From NCBI GenBank assembly GCA_905221605.1, contig CAJNDS010000001.1:1716525-1780524 (forward strand): a DNA stretch of 64,000 bases, read 5' to 3'. The translations under genes and the position numbers were made by a program. This stretch comes from Symbiodinium natans (taxonomy: Eukaryota > Sar > Dinophyceae > Suessiales > Symbiodiniaceae). Below the pieces are notes generated by a model. That model had not been told where the DNA came from. It made no database searches and saw only the letters and a program-made list of their open reading frames with translations. Numbering within the stretch: position 1 is the first letter of the stretch; every line of letters begins with the position of its first letter. This document shows, in pieces, positions 9,601-19,762 of this stretch.

Positions 9601-9684
9601 CGGTAGTGCATAAGCCTTCTTGGGAGCACTTTGTACATGTCAGGCTTCGAGATTCCGGCCTTAGGGTGAAGGCCCTCGGCCCAA
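9601..9684 (-). CDS. candidate exon, unknown protein
   Basis: After AG|G the minus frame reads LHPKAGISKPDMYKVLPRR and LMHYRG to a stop. Left flank CCCTAAA, right flank TTTAGGG. Family unknown. Confidence 0.35.
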
Positions 9685-9770
9685 GCGGTTTAGGGTTTCG
9701 GGTTTAGGGTTTCGGGTTCAGGGTATAGGGTTCAGGGATGCTCAGGGTTTAGTTTTCAGGGTTTAGATGT

Positions 9771-9846
9771 TGGAGGCCCAGAGAGAGTTGGCGACTGGCG
9801 ACTCTGGTCAAACTTCTCCACGAAGTTCTCCACGAGGTTCCCCAAC
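9771..9846 (-). CDS. candidate exon, unknown protein
   Basis: Acceptor GTTAG|G. The minus frame reads LGNLVENFVEKFDQSRQ and SPTLSGPP, an amphipathic helix-like stretch. Donor not fixed. Confidence 0.35.
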
Positions 9847-10280
9847 CTAACTGGGGGTACAAATGGAAGCCAATGCTTTATGGGTTTGGGGTTTAGGGGT
9901 TTGGGGGAGGGGGGGTGGGGGAGGTGCGTTTAGGGTTCCAGGTTTCCAGGGTTTGGGGGGGGGGGGGGGCTTTGGGGGTTTGTTGTTCAGACCTTGTTTT
10001 TCAGTGTCATTGATTTTATTTTGCGAGTTGTTCTTATGTTTTTTTTTGTGGGCGGGGAGGGGGGGGATTCAGTTGTTTTAAAGCGAGTTCAGAACGTTGT
10101 TTCAGGAATTTTTGGGTTTTTCTTTCTAGGATCTTGGGATTTTTTGTGGGGCTCTTCAGTGCCTTTCTTGAGTGTATTCTGGACTTTGTAGGGTTCTTCA
10201 GAGCTCTTTTCAGGTTGGGTTTAAGGTGCTTGCTTTTCCCGAAACCCTAAACCCTAAACCCTAAACCCTAAACCCGAAAC

Positions 10281-10363
10281 CCTCCAAGCGCAGCTGGTGG
10301 CAAGTTCCCGTGGTCGCTGAGCTCCTGTCGACTTGCCGGTTCTTGGTAGCGAAACAAGGTGCC
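10281..10363 (-). CDS. candidate 83-nt exon
   Basis: Acceptor TATAG|G, donor GG|GTTTCGG. The minus frame reads GTLFRYQEPASRQELSD and HGNLPPAALG. CCCTAAA left flank and TTTAGGG right flank. Family unknown. Confidence 0.4.
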
Positions 10364-10423
10364 CTATAGGTTTTGGGTTTGGGGTTTAGGGTTTAGGGTT
10401 TAGGGTTTAGGGTTTAGGGTGCC

Positions 10424-10500
10424 CCACATGACCACAGCTTCGGTCCGCTGCGGCTACCACCCGGTGTGAAGCTAGCGTCAAAGGGTACACGCATGTGTAT
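10424..10500 (-). CDS. candidate exon, unknown protein
   Basis: The minus frame begins with ATG and reads MRVPFDASFTPGGSRSG then PKLWSCGAP to a stop. It lies between two TTTAGGG arrays. Splice sites unresolved. Confidence 0.25.
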
Positions 10501-10553
10501 ACCCCAAGGGTCGTTTAGGGTTTAGGGTTTAGGGTTTAGGGTTTAGGGTTTAG

Positions 10554-10650
10554 GGGTCCATGTACCTTTCTGGTAGATAATTGGGCCTTAAAGGGGTTCC
10601 CATATAGTAGCTGTAGGGCCCAAGTATCTACCATAAAGGGACATGGACCC
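10554..10650. mobile_element. MITE family C, copy 1
   Basis: Palindromic: GGGTCCATGTACCTTT at the left and AAAGGGACATGGACCC at the right, about 97 bp. A second copy at 32051-32150 keeps the ends and the inner words GGTTCCCATA and GCCCAAGTAT in close form. It directly follows a TTTAGGG array. Confidence 0.85.
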
Positions 10651-11119
10651 TTTGGGATATACATATGTTTATAAACAAATATATGAAGTACATAAATGAA
10701 AATATATATATATACATAATACATAATACATATTATGTAAGTAGAGGAGAAAGGCACAAACAAATCCCGACTTCCCTGCTAAAAACTAGTGCAAGTGTAG
10801 GCATTCCGTGTTTGGGGGTTGAGGTTCAGGGGTTGAATACGCGATTACCAGAAAACAATAGATACCCAAACGCAAAGCCCCAGCCTGTCCATGCTCTTAT
10901 CGAACAAGAGCCGGAATTTAGGGCTAGGATTCGGGGTTTGTGTGTAGGGTTTAGGGTTCAGGGTTTGGGGGTTTTAAGGGTCACCCGGAACTGCCAAGAT
11001 TCCCACGCACACTACATCTCAGCCATCAGACCCTCAGTGTTCAACCTAAACACATCTTACCCTCCAAAACCCCTCAGTCTAGACCCCCCCGCAAAAAAAA
11101 TGCACCCCCAACAACTTCC

Positions 11120-11265
11120 CTAAACCAATCGTCCTAAACCCTAAAACCCCTAAACCTTAAACCCTAAAACCCCTAAACCCCTAAACCCTAACCCCGAAAC
11201 CCTAAACCTTAAACCCTAAAACCCCTAAACCCCCAAACCCTAAACCCTAAACCCCAAACCCTCCC
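11120..11265 (-). repeat. degenerate CCCTAAA/CCCCTAAA array
   Basis: Mixed heptamers and octamers (CCCTAAAA, CCCCTAAA). Confidence 0.9.
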
Positions 11266-11268
11266 AAC

Positions 11269-11350
11269 GGGGTCCTTGGTGGCCTCCAAGTTATGCAGTC
11301 GGTGCAGCCGCCGGCGTCGGCTCCAGAGGTAAAAGTTCACCAGGTAGAAC
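11269..11350 (-). CDS. candidate 82-nt exon
   Basis: Acceptor CTCAG|G and donor CCCC|GTTGGG enclose 27 codons on minus. The frame reads FYLVNFYLWSRRRRLHRLH and NLEATKDP: a hydrophobic aromatic start followed by an arginine cluster, as at the end of a membrane segment. Flanks CCCTAAA (left) and TTTAGGG (right). Family unknown. Confidence 0.45.
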
Positions 11351-11616
11351 CTGAGGGTTTACGGTTCAGGGTTTAGGGTTTAGGGTTTAGGGTCTAGGGT
11401 TTACGGTTCTTCGGGCTTTGAGGGTTTAGGGTTTAGGCTTTTTCGGGCTTTGAGGGTTTAGGGTTTAGGGTTTCGAGGGTTTAGGTTTAGGGCTTAGGGT
11501 TCAGGGTTCTAGGGATCTAGGGTTCTAAGGTTCTAGGGTCTAGGGTTTCGAGGGTTTAGGGTTTAGGGTTTAGGGCTGCAAGGCGTATAAGGGTTTTCGG
11601 GTTCTGCGTCTGTTGG

Positions 11617-11698
11617 AGTTTTAGGGTTTAGGGTTTAGGGTTTAGGGTTTAGGGTTTAGGGTTTAGGGTTTAGGGTTTAGGGTTTAGGGTTTAGGATC
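11617..11698 (+). repeat. TTTAGGG array
   Basis: About twelve perfect units. Degenerate TTTAGGG/TCTAGGG-like sequence extends upstream from 11350. Confidence 0.95.
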
Positions 11699-11721
11699 TA
11701 GGATCTAGTGTTTAGGGTGGC

Positions 11722-11792
11722 TCAGGACCTGAAGGCTTTTTGGTGTGTGCATAGGGCGTGAAGTAGAGGGGCCCACCGTTGATCTGCTGTCC
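11722..11792 (-). CDS. candidate exon, unknown protein
   Basis: The minus frame reads GQQINGGPLYFTPYAHTK and KPSG. It is bracketed by TTTAGGG (left) and CCCTAAA (right), the reverse of the usual order. Splice sites unresolved. Confidence 0.3.
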
Positions 11793-11997
11793 CCTTTTTG
11801 GTCTCCTAGACCCAAAGAGTAACCCTAAACCCTAAACCCTAAACCCTAAACCCTGAACCCTAAACCCTAAACCCTAACACACAGGGGCTTCGGGGGAGCC
11901 TGGCGGATGCGTGTTCCCCGCAGCCTTTGGGGTCTACAAAGCCGGGCCACACCACGACGACCACCAAGGCCGTTATGGCAATCCTTGGCTGGCTCCC

Positions 11998-12080
11998 CAA
12001 ACCCTAAACCCTAAACCCTAAACCCTAAACCCTAAACCCTAAACCCTAAACCCTAAACCCTAAACCCTAAACCCTAAACC
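11998..12080 (-). repeat. CCCTAAA array
   Basis: Twelve perfect units, followed directly by the family D fragment at 12084-12122. Confidence 0.95.
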
Positions 12081-12083
12081 CAG

Positions 12084-12122
12084 AAGGTTAAGGCCCTAAG
12101 AGCCAGCCAGAAGAAAGCCGAG
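12084..12122. mobile_element. 3' fragment of MITE family D
   Basis: Shares AGCCAGCCAGAAGAAAGCC with the full copies at 8828-8942 and 24768-24882; the left half is missing, replaced by a CCCTAAA array. Confidence 0.7.
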
Positions 12123-12426
12123 AATCAGTGCCCAGGTGGGTAGGCAGAGGCAGGTCTTCCCAGGGACTGACCTGGGATAGAACTCGCAAAAGGCGCCTTT
12201 TGAAAGCCTCAGCCCTAAGCCCTAAGCCCTAAAGCCCTAAAGCCCTAGAGCCCTAGAGCCCTAAAGCCCTAAAGCCCAAACCCAAAACCCAAAATCCTAA
12301 ACCCTGAACCAAAATGAGGGTTGAGGAGGCTCCACAGGATTGTTAGAGGCCTTCGGGGTTCTGGCCATGTCGAAAGCCGGCTCAGACTTGTCTACCTTCA
12401 GACTGGCTCTGTCTTCATACAGGCAC

Positions 12427-12535
12427 AGGTTAGGGTTTGGGGTTTAGGGTTTAGGGTTTAGGGTTTAGGGTTTAGGGTTTAGGGTTTAGGGTTTAGGCTT
12501 TAGGGTTTAGGGTTTTGGGTTTAGGGTTTAACCAC
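12427..12535 (+). repeat. TTTAGGG array
   Basis: About fourteen units with minor variants. Confidence 0.95.
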
Positions 12536-12544
12536 GTTTGGGCG

Positions 12545-12645
12545 CGAACACCCTGTGCCGCAGGAACAGTGTGTCATTGATGCTTTGATGGAGGCGCGAA
12601 ATAGCCACGACTGGTACGCCGCGAACCTCTCGGCTGAGACGGTGT
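12545..12645. CDS. candidate exon, strand ambiguous
   Basis: Strong open frames exist on both strands. On plus, after CCGCAG|G, it reads QCVIDALMEARNSHDWYA then ANLSAET before a GT donor. On minus, after AG|G, it reads FAAYQSWLFRASIKASM then THCSCGTG before GT. Neighbouring genes favour minus, but the plus peptide is at least as protein-like. Family unknown. Confidence 0.35.
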
Positions 12646-12817
12646 AGTGAGTGCAGGGTAGAGGGTAGAGGGTATAGGGTACAGGGTTTAGGGTTTAGGG
12701 TTTGGGGACTAAGGTTTAGGGTCTAGGCTATAGCGTTTAGGGTCTTTGATGTAGGGTGCACGGTGTAGGTCCAAGAAGACCCCTTAAGCCGAAGGCATTC
12801 ACATGGTTTTTTCGACT

Positions 12818-14980
12818 TCAGAGACCAGGCACGTGCACAGCGACGTGTAAACCCCTCAGAACAAAGCGCTCAAGTCCGCTCAGCAGGACTAAAGATTTCA
12901 AACTCTGGTTGAAACCAGATCCAAAGCTCAAGGACTGCAAGCAGTCAGGCAAGGCCACATTCTCCAAGCTCTGGTTGAAATCCTCCCCGAAGCTTAAAAA
13001 AACTGCAAGTTGCCAGGCAAGGCCACATTCTCTAAGCTCTGGTTGAAGCGATGCCCGAAGCTCAAGGACTGCAAGCTGCCAGGCAAGGCCACATTCTCCA
13101 AGCTCTGGTTGAAACAATGCCCGAAGCTCAAGGACTGCAAGCTGCCAGGCCAGGCCACATTCTCCAAGCTCTGGTTGAAGCAATACCCGAAGCTCAAAGA
13201 CTGCAAGCTGCCAGGCCAGGCCACATTCTCCAAGCTCTGGTTGAAGCAATACCCGAAGCACAAAGATTGCAAGCTGCCAAGCAAGGCCACATTCTCCAAG
13301 CTCTGGTTGAAGCGATGCCCGAGGCTTAAGGACTGCATCTTGCCAGGCAAAGCCACATTCTCCAAGCCCTGGTTGAACTCACTCCCGAAGCTCAAGGACT
13401 GCAAGCTGCCAGGCAAGGCCACATTCTCCAAGCTCCGGTTGAAGCAATACCCGAAGCTCAAGGACTGCAAGCGGCCAGGCAAAGCCACCTTCTCCAAGCT
13501 CTGGTTGAAATCGTCCCCGAAGCTTAAGAACTGCAAGTTGCCAGGCAAAGCCACATTCTCCAAGCTCTGGTCGAACTCGTCCCCGAAGCTCAAGGACTGC
13601 AAGCTGCCAGGCAAGGCCACATTCTCCAAGCTCTGGTTGAACTCGCTCCCGAAGCTCAAGGACTGCAAGCTGCCAGGCAAGGCCACATTCTCCAGGCTCT
13701 GCTTGAAATTGAAACCGAAGCTCAAGGACTGCAAGCTGCCAGGCAAGGCCACATTCTCCAAGCTCTGGTTGAAAACGTTCTGCAAGCTTAAGGACCGCAA
13801 GCTGCCTGGCAAAGCCACATTCTCCAAGCTCTGGTTGAAGCGATGCCCGAAGCTTAAGGACTGCAAGCTGCCAGGCAAGGCCACATTCTCCAAGCTCTGG
13901 TTGAACCCGTTTCCGAAGTTTAAGGACTGCAAGTTGCCAGGCAAAGCCACATTCTCCAAGCTCTGGTTGAAATCCTCCCCGAAGCTCAAGGACTGCAAGT
14001 TGCCAGGCAAGGCCACATTCTCCAAGCTCTGGTTGAATTCGTTCCCGAAGCTCAAGGACTGCAAGCTGCCAGGCAAGGCCACATTCTCCAAGCTCTGGTT
14101 GAAATCGAAACCGAAGCTCAAGGACTGCAAGCGGCCAGGCAAGGCCACATTCTCCAAGCTCTGGTTGAAGCGATGCCCGAAGCTCAAGTACTGCAAGCTG
14201 CCAGGCAAGGCCACATTCTCCAAGCTCCGGTTGAAATCGCATTCGAAGCCTAAGGACTGCAAGCTGCCAGGCAAGGCCACATCCTCCAAGCTCTGGTTGA
14301 AGTCGAGTCCGAAGCTCAAGGACTGCAAGCTGCCAGGCAAGGCCAAATTCTCCAAGCCCTGGTTAAAGCGACGTCCGAGGGACAAGGACCGCAACCCCTT
14401 GGGCAGTTCAACATTCTCGAGACTGCGCTCGCCAGAAACTTCCAACGAAGAGATTGCGTCCTTTGCATGTACATCCATCACGCTCAGGCGCTGGCCGTCA
14501 CTGCCTCGCAGAAACGCAGCTGCGGCGTGCCCTGCACCAACCTATAGGGTTTATAGGGCTAGGTTGTCCCCTGAAGCCCTTGCTAGAAATCCAACATTAG
14601 GATTCTTGCACCCAACCATGAGGGAAAACATATATTATAAACATGACAAGGGCAACCTGTTGAACCACATACGTGATGACATCGCCCTGAAGTTGTTCCA
14701 ACAGCGGCTGGGAATCGCCAAGGGTAATTCCGCCAGCCAGCAGCACAAGCATGCCACCTAGCCGCAAGCCGATGCTTCCCGCGACACTCTTGCGCAAGTG
14801 TTCGACGGTCATGTTGTCATCAAGAGGAAGCTGCACTTCGGAACCATCCAGACCACGGACCATCAACTGTCGGCAGGCGGCAAGGCCATCAAACTCGTCA
14901 AGGCACTGACGCAGGACCCTCCGTTCTTCTTGAGACAGCTCGCGAAGCATGGCCCGAAATCTTGGTGCGAGGTCGGCCAT
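12818..14980 (-). CDS. ubiquitin-like + FNIP-type repeat protein (frameshifted)
   Basis: The first exon (14657-14980) begins ATGGCCGACCTC and ends CAG|GTTGCC. It holds a ubiquitin-like stretch: RQLMVRGLDGSEVQL, then NMTVEHLRKSVA. The second part (about 14530 down to 12818) holds about 23 tandem 22-residue repeats of consensus SLENVALPGSLQSLSFG plus two variable residues and FNQ, resembling FNIP/leucine-rich repeats of Dictyostelium and Symbiodinium. Each is exactly 66 bp, so frames on the other strand stay open and mimic genes. The phase of exon 1 (0) does not fit the second part, which needs one carried base, so a small exon may be missing. A run of seven A on plus (12996-13002) shifts the frame. 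Two more recognisable repeats follow in another frame, ending HVAVHVPGL before a stop. This is a sequencing indel or a disabling mutation. Repeats of this type probably form a solenoid for protein binding; the partner is unknown. Confidence 0.8.
12850..14420 (-). repeat. 66-bp coding tandem repeat (about 23 copies)
   Basis: Tandem 66-bp units within the FNIP-type gene. All unit lengths in the main frame are identical, and divergence is concentrated in the two residues before FNQ (HR, FD, NE, ED, YC). This points to ongoing homogenisation with selection or tolerance at those two positions. Confidence 0.9.
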
Positions 14981-15137
14981 GGGGGCTGGTGCCCTGACTT
15001 TGTGGACGAGATGAGCCCCGAACTCCCTCGGGTTCGGGTGGCATAGGGCTGGATCAAGTCATATACCGGCCATAAACCAGACCCACCAGGAACCTCAGAG
15101 AGAGGAGGTAAGGCTCAAAGGGTTTATGCCTAATCTT

Positions 15138-15234
15138 GGGATGTTCCCCCTTATACAAACAGTCCTGAATAGGGATTATAGTACCACCTATTGCAATCCC
15201 CATTAAGGACTGTTAGCTTAAGCGGGAACATCCC
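15138..15234. mobile_element. MITE family A, copy 3
   Basis: GGGATGTTCCCCCTTATA at the left and GCGGGAACATCCC at the right. The inner halves AGTCCTGAATAGGGATTATA and ATCCCCATTAAGGACTGTTA are also complementary, making a near full-length palindrome. It lies upstream of the FNIP-type gene. Confidence 0.85.
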
Positions 15235-15349
15235 AATCCTAATCCGAGGATCTGATAAACAAAACCACCGAGCTTTGAAGCAGGTGATTCTTGGCCCGAA
15301 CCCTCCGGGACGACTTTTTATCCATTACAGGAGCCAAAACCACTCAAAT

Positions 15350-15450
15350 ACCCTAACCCCTAAACCCTAAACCCTAAATAGACCCTAGGCCCTAAACCCT
15401 AGACCCTAAACCTTCAACCCTAAACCCCAAACCCTAAACCCTTTAAAGAA
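15350..15450 (-). repeat. degenerate CCCTAAA array
   Basis: Mixed CCCTAAA, CCCTAGA and CCCCAAA units. Confidence 0.9.
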
Positions 15451-15549
15451 GCAACATTGGCGGCACCAGAGAAGCGGATATGCTGAAGGGCTACGGGGAT
15501 GGACAGCTTGGCGTGGAGATCTTGAATTGCTTACTACTAGGGGCCTTAA

Positions 15550-15680
15550 TGAGTATAATAGGGTTTAGGGTTTAGGGTTTAGGGTTTAGGGTTTAGGTTT
15601 AGGGTTTAGGGTTTAGGGTTCAGGGCTTAGGGTTTAGGGTTTAGCGTCTAGGGTTTAGGGTTTCGGGTTTAGGGTCTTAA
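15550..15680 (+). repeat. TTTAGGG array
   Basis: About sixteen units with variants. Confidence 0.9.
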
Positions 15681-15759
15681 TAGTTAGAACAGGTTTTTTT
15701 GGGGGTTTGTTATAGTATAATTACAAAGAGTAATTATTCCGACCCCTATATTAGTGAAG

Positions 15760-15920
15760 CAATTGGCCACATGCTCTCGGATTTTTTGCAGTTGGAGGCT
15801 GCAGCAGCAAACTGCGCGTCCTTACTGCTTCGCTTGCACCAAATCATTCGCTCCTGAGCTACCTCACGGGGTTGGAAGGTAGGGCCACATAGGGCCGGAT
15901 TTCGGGAATGATAAACGGCT
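15760..15920 (-). CDS. candidate exon, unknown protein
   Basis: The minus frame reads PREVAQERMIWCKRSSK then DAQFAAAASNCKKSES, charged and alanine-rich. The 24-base phrase at its low-coordinate end (TAATTATTCCGACCCC and TATATTA) recurs at about 51839-51866, so that end is repeat-derived. Splice sites unresolved. Confidence 0.3.
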
Positions 15921-16104
15921 CGGAATAGTACACAAGAGGACAGCCCCTTTCCGCCCACCCCAACAAAACACGCTGAACCCGAAACCCTAAACCCTATACC
16001 CTAAACCAGCCCAGGAAAATCATGCGACCTCGTTCCCTCATTCTTGGCGGTGGGTGGGCGGGGTGCCTATTCATCAGATCCTTGGCTGAAAGCCTAAACC
16101 CAGA

Positions 16105-16203
16105 AATAGGGTTTAGGGTTTAGGGTTTAGGGTTTAGGGTTTAGGGTTTAGGGTTTAGGGTTTAGGGTTTAGGGTTTAGGGTTTAGGGTTTAGGGTTTAG
16201 GGC
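16105..16203 (+). repeat. TTTAGGG array
   Basis: About fourteen perfect units. Confidence 0.95.
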
Positions 16204-16409
16204 AACTTCTCCCCTACTTTGGAGTAGGCCCTGGGTAAAAAAGCATATAGTTTTAGGTATATGTCGCTATGATAGGAACCCAGAACCAAAAAAAGTGTTA
16301 AAGCATAGTACTCCAAAACCCTAAACCCTAAACCTAGGGCTTCAGGAACTTGAAACTTTACACGCCCTCATGCTGGGAGGAGTGGCCGCGCACACCACAC
16401 CACACCCAA

Positions 16410-16555
16410 CACCCCCTAAACCCTAAACCCTAAACCCTAAACCCTAAACCCTAAACCCTAAACCCTAAACCCTAAACCCTAAACCCTAAACCCTAAACCC
16501 TAAACCCTGAACCCTTGCGAGGGGGTGGGGGGGGGGGGGGGGGGGGGGGGGGGCG
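16410..16555 (-). repeat. CCCTAAA array followed by poly-G
   Basis: About fifteen CCCTAAA units (16410-16515), then GCGAGGGGGTG and a run of about 25 G. Confidence 0.95.
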
Positions 16556-16920
16556 GTGGCGTGGAGGGTGGCGCAGGTCATGTCTTCAGTTCTCCTGACA
16601 AAGCCATGTGCGGCTCCTCTTGGATTGAACGCTTACGAAGTCCCTGTACACTCAGCCAAGGGTTTAGGGTTTCGGGTTTAGGGTTTGGGGTTTAGATTCG
16701 GTTTTAGGGTTTAGGGCTCAGGGCTCCTCGTGACGAACGCAAGCTGTGATATGCTATGAAGAGTAACCCTAAACCCTAAACCCTAAACCCGAAACAACGA
16801 GAATAAGGACCGGCTCCGGGCTCCAGGGTTCCAGGATGTGTTTTCAGGTTTAGCGTCGATAGAACCCCTAAACCCAAAACCCAAAACCCTAAACCCTAAA
16901 CCCTAAAATCTAAACCAAAT

Positions 16921-16999
16921 GAAGGCGAGGCGGCGCGTCTTCGTCGCAAAGGCCGAGGCTTTGTTGCAGGCGGACGGCAGCGAGACCTTTGACATGATA
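16921..16999. CDS. candidate exon, strand ambiguous
   Basis: On plus, AG|G to AAAAAG|GTTTAG encloses ARRRVFVAKAEALLQAD then GSETFDMIKK, a helix-like acidic peptide. On minus, AAG|G to TTTG|GTTTAG encloses VSLPSACNKASAFATKT. Both have good splice signals, and flanks are CCCTAAA (left) and TTTAGGG (right). Strand cannot be settled by eye. Confidence 0.35.
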
Positions 17000-17342
17000 A
17001 AAAAGGTTTAGTGTTTAGGGTTTAGGGTTGAGGGTTGAGGGTTTAGGGTTTAGGGTTTAGGGTTTAGTAAAAACCAAAACCGAAATCCTGGGTTTCTTGG
17101 TATTGAAGATTCAGTGACTCAGTAAGCATGTTATAGTACTAATTAAGAAGGGTACAGTACCCTTTTTTGGGGTTGGTTACTGTATAAGGGGTGCGAACCA
17201 AAAAGAGGGGAAGGGGTACCTCTGGGCTGCCAGGGCTTTAGGGTTTGAGTTAAGCCCTAGGAACCCTAAACCCTAAACCCTAAACCCTAAACCCTGAACC
17301 CTACACCCGAAACCCTAAACCCTAAACCCTGAACCCTAAGCC

Positions 17343-17441
17343 GGGTTTGTGAGTTGCGGGGGCCAGCGACTGTTTCAACAGAAGAGTATCCTTTACATAG
17401 GCTGATACATAAGTCCTCCCGGACGTCGAAGTTCAGCAACA
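17343..17441 (-). CDS. candidate exon, unknown protein
   Basis: The minus strand is open throughout between a CCCTAAA array (left) and a TTTAGGG array (right). The frame reads PVLLNFDVREDLCISLC then KGYSSVETVAGP. Acceptor not unique. Confidence 0.35.
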
Positions 17442-18030
17442 CGGGTTTAGGGTTGAGGGTTTAGAGGGTTAGGATTTAGGATTTAGGATTTAGGGTGTAG
17501 GATTTAGGGTTTTTGGGTTTAGGGTGCAACAAGCACCGCGCGGATGATTTGGCCGGAGGGCAAAATCGATAAAGCAGCGGGCTCAGATAGGAATGAGCCA
17601 TTAGATAGGGATGAGCCATACATAGACTCGCCCTTTGCGCTTTAGGGTTTATAGGGTTTAGAGTTTAGAGTCCTAAGCCCTGCCATAACCCTTAATTGTA
17701 AACCCAGAACCCCCTTTGTAAGATTGCAACCTTTGACCCTAAACCCTGAACCCTGAACCCTACACCCACAGACCATGGACCCTGAACCTTAAACCCATAA
17801 ATCCTTAACCCCTAGATCCTGCACCCCTAAATCCTTAAACCCTCAGACCTAAGCCCTACACCCTTAAACCCTCAAACCCCACACCCAAAACCCTAATCCC
17901 GACACCCCCTCTCCCCAACGATTCGCAAGCGCGGAACCCCAAACCCCAAACCCCAAACCCCAAACCCTAAACCCTAAACCCTGAACCCTTTGGATAATAA
18001 GTACCCTGAACCTCCAAGCAAGCGCGGAAC

Positions 18031-18083
18031 CTGCCAGCTCTAGAAGCTGCGCGGACTGGTTCACCTCCTCGGTCGGCAGCCAC
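18031..18083 (-). CDS. candidate 53-nt exon
   Basis: Acceptor CCCAG|G and donor GCAG|GTTCCG enclose 53 nt. The frame reads [17 protein letters not shown], helix-like. Left flank is CCCTAAA-rich; the right flank is unique sequence then a microsatellite. Family unknown. Confidence 0.45.
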
Positions 18084-18114
18084 CTGGGCGAAAGGGGCCG
18101 AGGAACTCAGTGTT

Positions 18115-18196
18115 ATACATACATACATACATACATACATACATACATACATACATACATACATACATACATACATACATACATACATACATACAT
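18115..18196. repeat. (ATAC)n microsatellite
   Basis: About twenty ATAC units, open in frames giving Tyr/Met/Val/Cys ORFs that are not genes. GATA-like short repeats follow at 18400-18430. Confidence 0.95.
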
Positions 18197-18479
18197 AGAT
18201 GCATACATAGTTGTACATATAAATAGAAATATAAATATACATATAACCATAAAGTATAAACATAAGTATACCGATAAAACATAAATGGTTACTTATGGCA
18301 GAGGTGTCTCTGTCTGTCTCTCTCTCTCTCTAGACATTAGCTGCCCTAAACCCCATTGCAGCATTCATGGGCAGAATTCTATCTACATAGACGGCTAGAT
18401 AGTTCAATAGGTAGATAGATAGATAAATAGATATTCTGATTTCTACAAGCAGAGAAAAATAGCGAAACACCATACGAAA

Positions 18480-18766
18480 CTTCTACACCTTCGGAGACCC
18501 AAAACCCACTACTGCCCGCGGGGCTCGGAATTGGGCACTCGCATCTCGAACGATCAAATGGTTAGGGTTTCGGGTTTAGAGTTTTAGGGTTTAGAGTTTA
18601 GGGTTTAGGGTTTAGAGTTTAGGGTTTGTGTGTGTGTGTTTGTGTGCTCGAGTGTTGTGTGTGTGTGTGTGTTAAGCAATGTATCTTGGGGCGCCCCTGG
18701 CCTTTGCACAGTGCGCATCTGGAGGAATGCCCTGCCCGATCCCCACCCCTTGACTAAGGAATAGAG
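18480..18766 (-). other. two candidate exons
   Basis: At about 18480-18545 the minus frame reads CECPIPSPAGSSGFWVSEG. At about 18675-18766 it reads LYSLVKGWGSGRAFLQM then RTVQRPGAPQDTL. Between them lie a TTTAGGG array (18560-18630) and a (TG)n tract. Families unknown. Confidence 0.25.
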
Positions 18767-18818
18767 CTGAAAGGTCCGGGTTGTTGGGTTGAAGTTTGCC
18801 AGGGCCAGGTGTTTACCT

Positions 18819-18901
18819 CAAGGCTCCTATGTAGTACCTTTTTGGGGTACTATACTGATAGTTGCTCTAGCTAAACCAAAAGGAACTACATTAGAGCCTT
18901 C
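18819..18901. mobile_element. palindromic element family J
   Basis: AAGGCTCCTATGTAGTACC then TTTTTGGGG at the left; CCAAAAGGAACTACATTAGAG then CCTT at the right. A near-complete 83-bp hairpin with no second copy noticed in the window. Confidence 0.7.
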
Positions 18902-19485
18902 AGGTAAGGTTAAGGCTTGAGGGTGCCCAAACTTTAAGCCTCAAAAGCCCTGAACTTTAAAACCCTAGACCGTCTAGAATCCTAGGCCCTAAACTCTACA
19001 TCCTGAACCCCAGGATCCTATAAGGAAACAAAAATAAGGATCAGGCTGTAGAGGTTCAGGGTTTAGGGTTTAGGGTTTATAAGGTTTAAGGTACCGCTTG
19101 AACTCAGCAAGTAGGATTTGCATATAGAAGCACCCCAAGAAAAGAGAAAACCAATCCCTCCGAGGGGAAGTGCAGTTATCGTGAATGCCTTGCTACTTTA
19201 TGGGGAGGTTCCTGATTTTGCTGAAGAACCCCCCCCCCCCCCGCCCTCGCACCCGAAAAGATAATGTTGAAAAATGAGCGCCCTCGAAAGGAATTACAGC
19301 TGTAACGGTTGTCTCTGTTTCTCAAGGTTACTTCAAGTAACCCTAAACCCTAAACCCTAAACCCCAAAGCCTAAAGCCTAAAGCCTAAACCCTAAACCCT
19401 AACCCTAGTACAACACCCGAGACCGAAAGGTCGTGAATGGAGGCTGCCGTGGAGGTGCTGTGCTGAGGAGGGGGAAGGGGGGTTG

Positions 19486-19762
19486 GGGTTTAGGGTTTAG
19501 GGTTTAGGGTTTAGGGTTTAGGGTTTAGGGTTTAGGGTTTAGGGTTTAGGGTTTAGGGTTTAGGGTTTAGGGTTTAGGGTTTAGGGTTTAGGGTTTAGGG
19601 TTTAGGGTTTAGGGTTTAGGGTTTAGGTTTAAGGGTTTAGGGTTTAGGGTTTAGGGTTTAGGGTTTAGGGTTTAGGGTTTAGGGTTTAGGGTTTAGGGTT
19701 TAGGGTTTAGGGTTTAGGGTTTAGGGTTTAGGGTTTAGGGTTTAGGGTTTAGGGTTTAGGGT
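19486..19762 (+). repeat. longest TTTAGGG array in the window
   Basis: About forty units, broken once near 19625 (TTTAGGTTTAAGGG). It ends directly at the dispersed element at 19760. Confidence 0.97.

Noticed and set aside
13010-14761. 583-residue plus-strand ORF with FSKLWLK-type repeats, and a 287-residue minus ORF in another frame
   Set aside because: Shadow frames of the 66-bp coding repeat; only the SLENVALPGSLQSLSFG frame matches a known repeat family and links to the ubiquitin-like exon.
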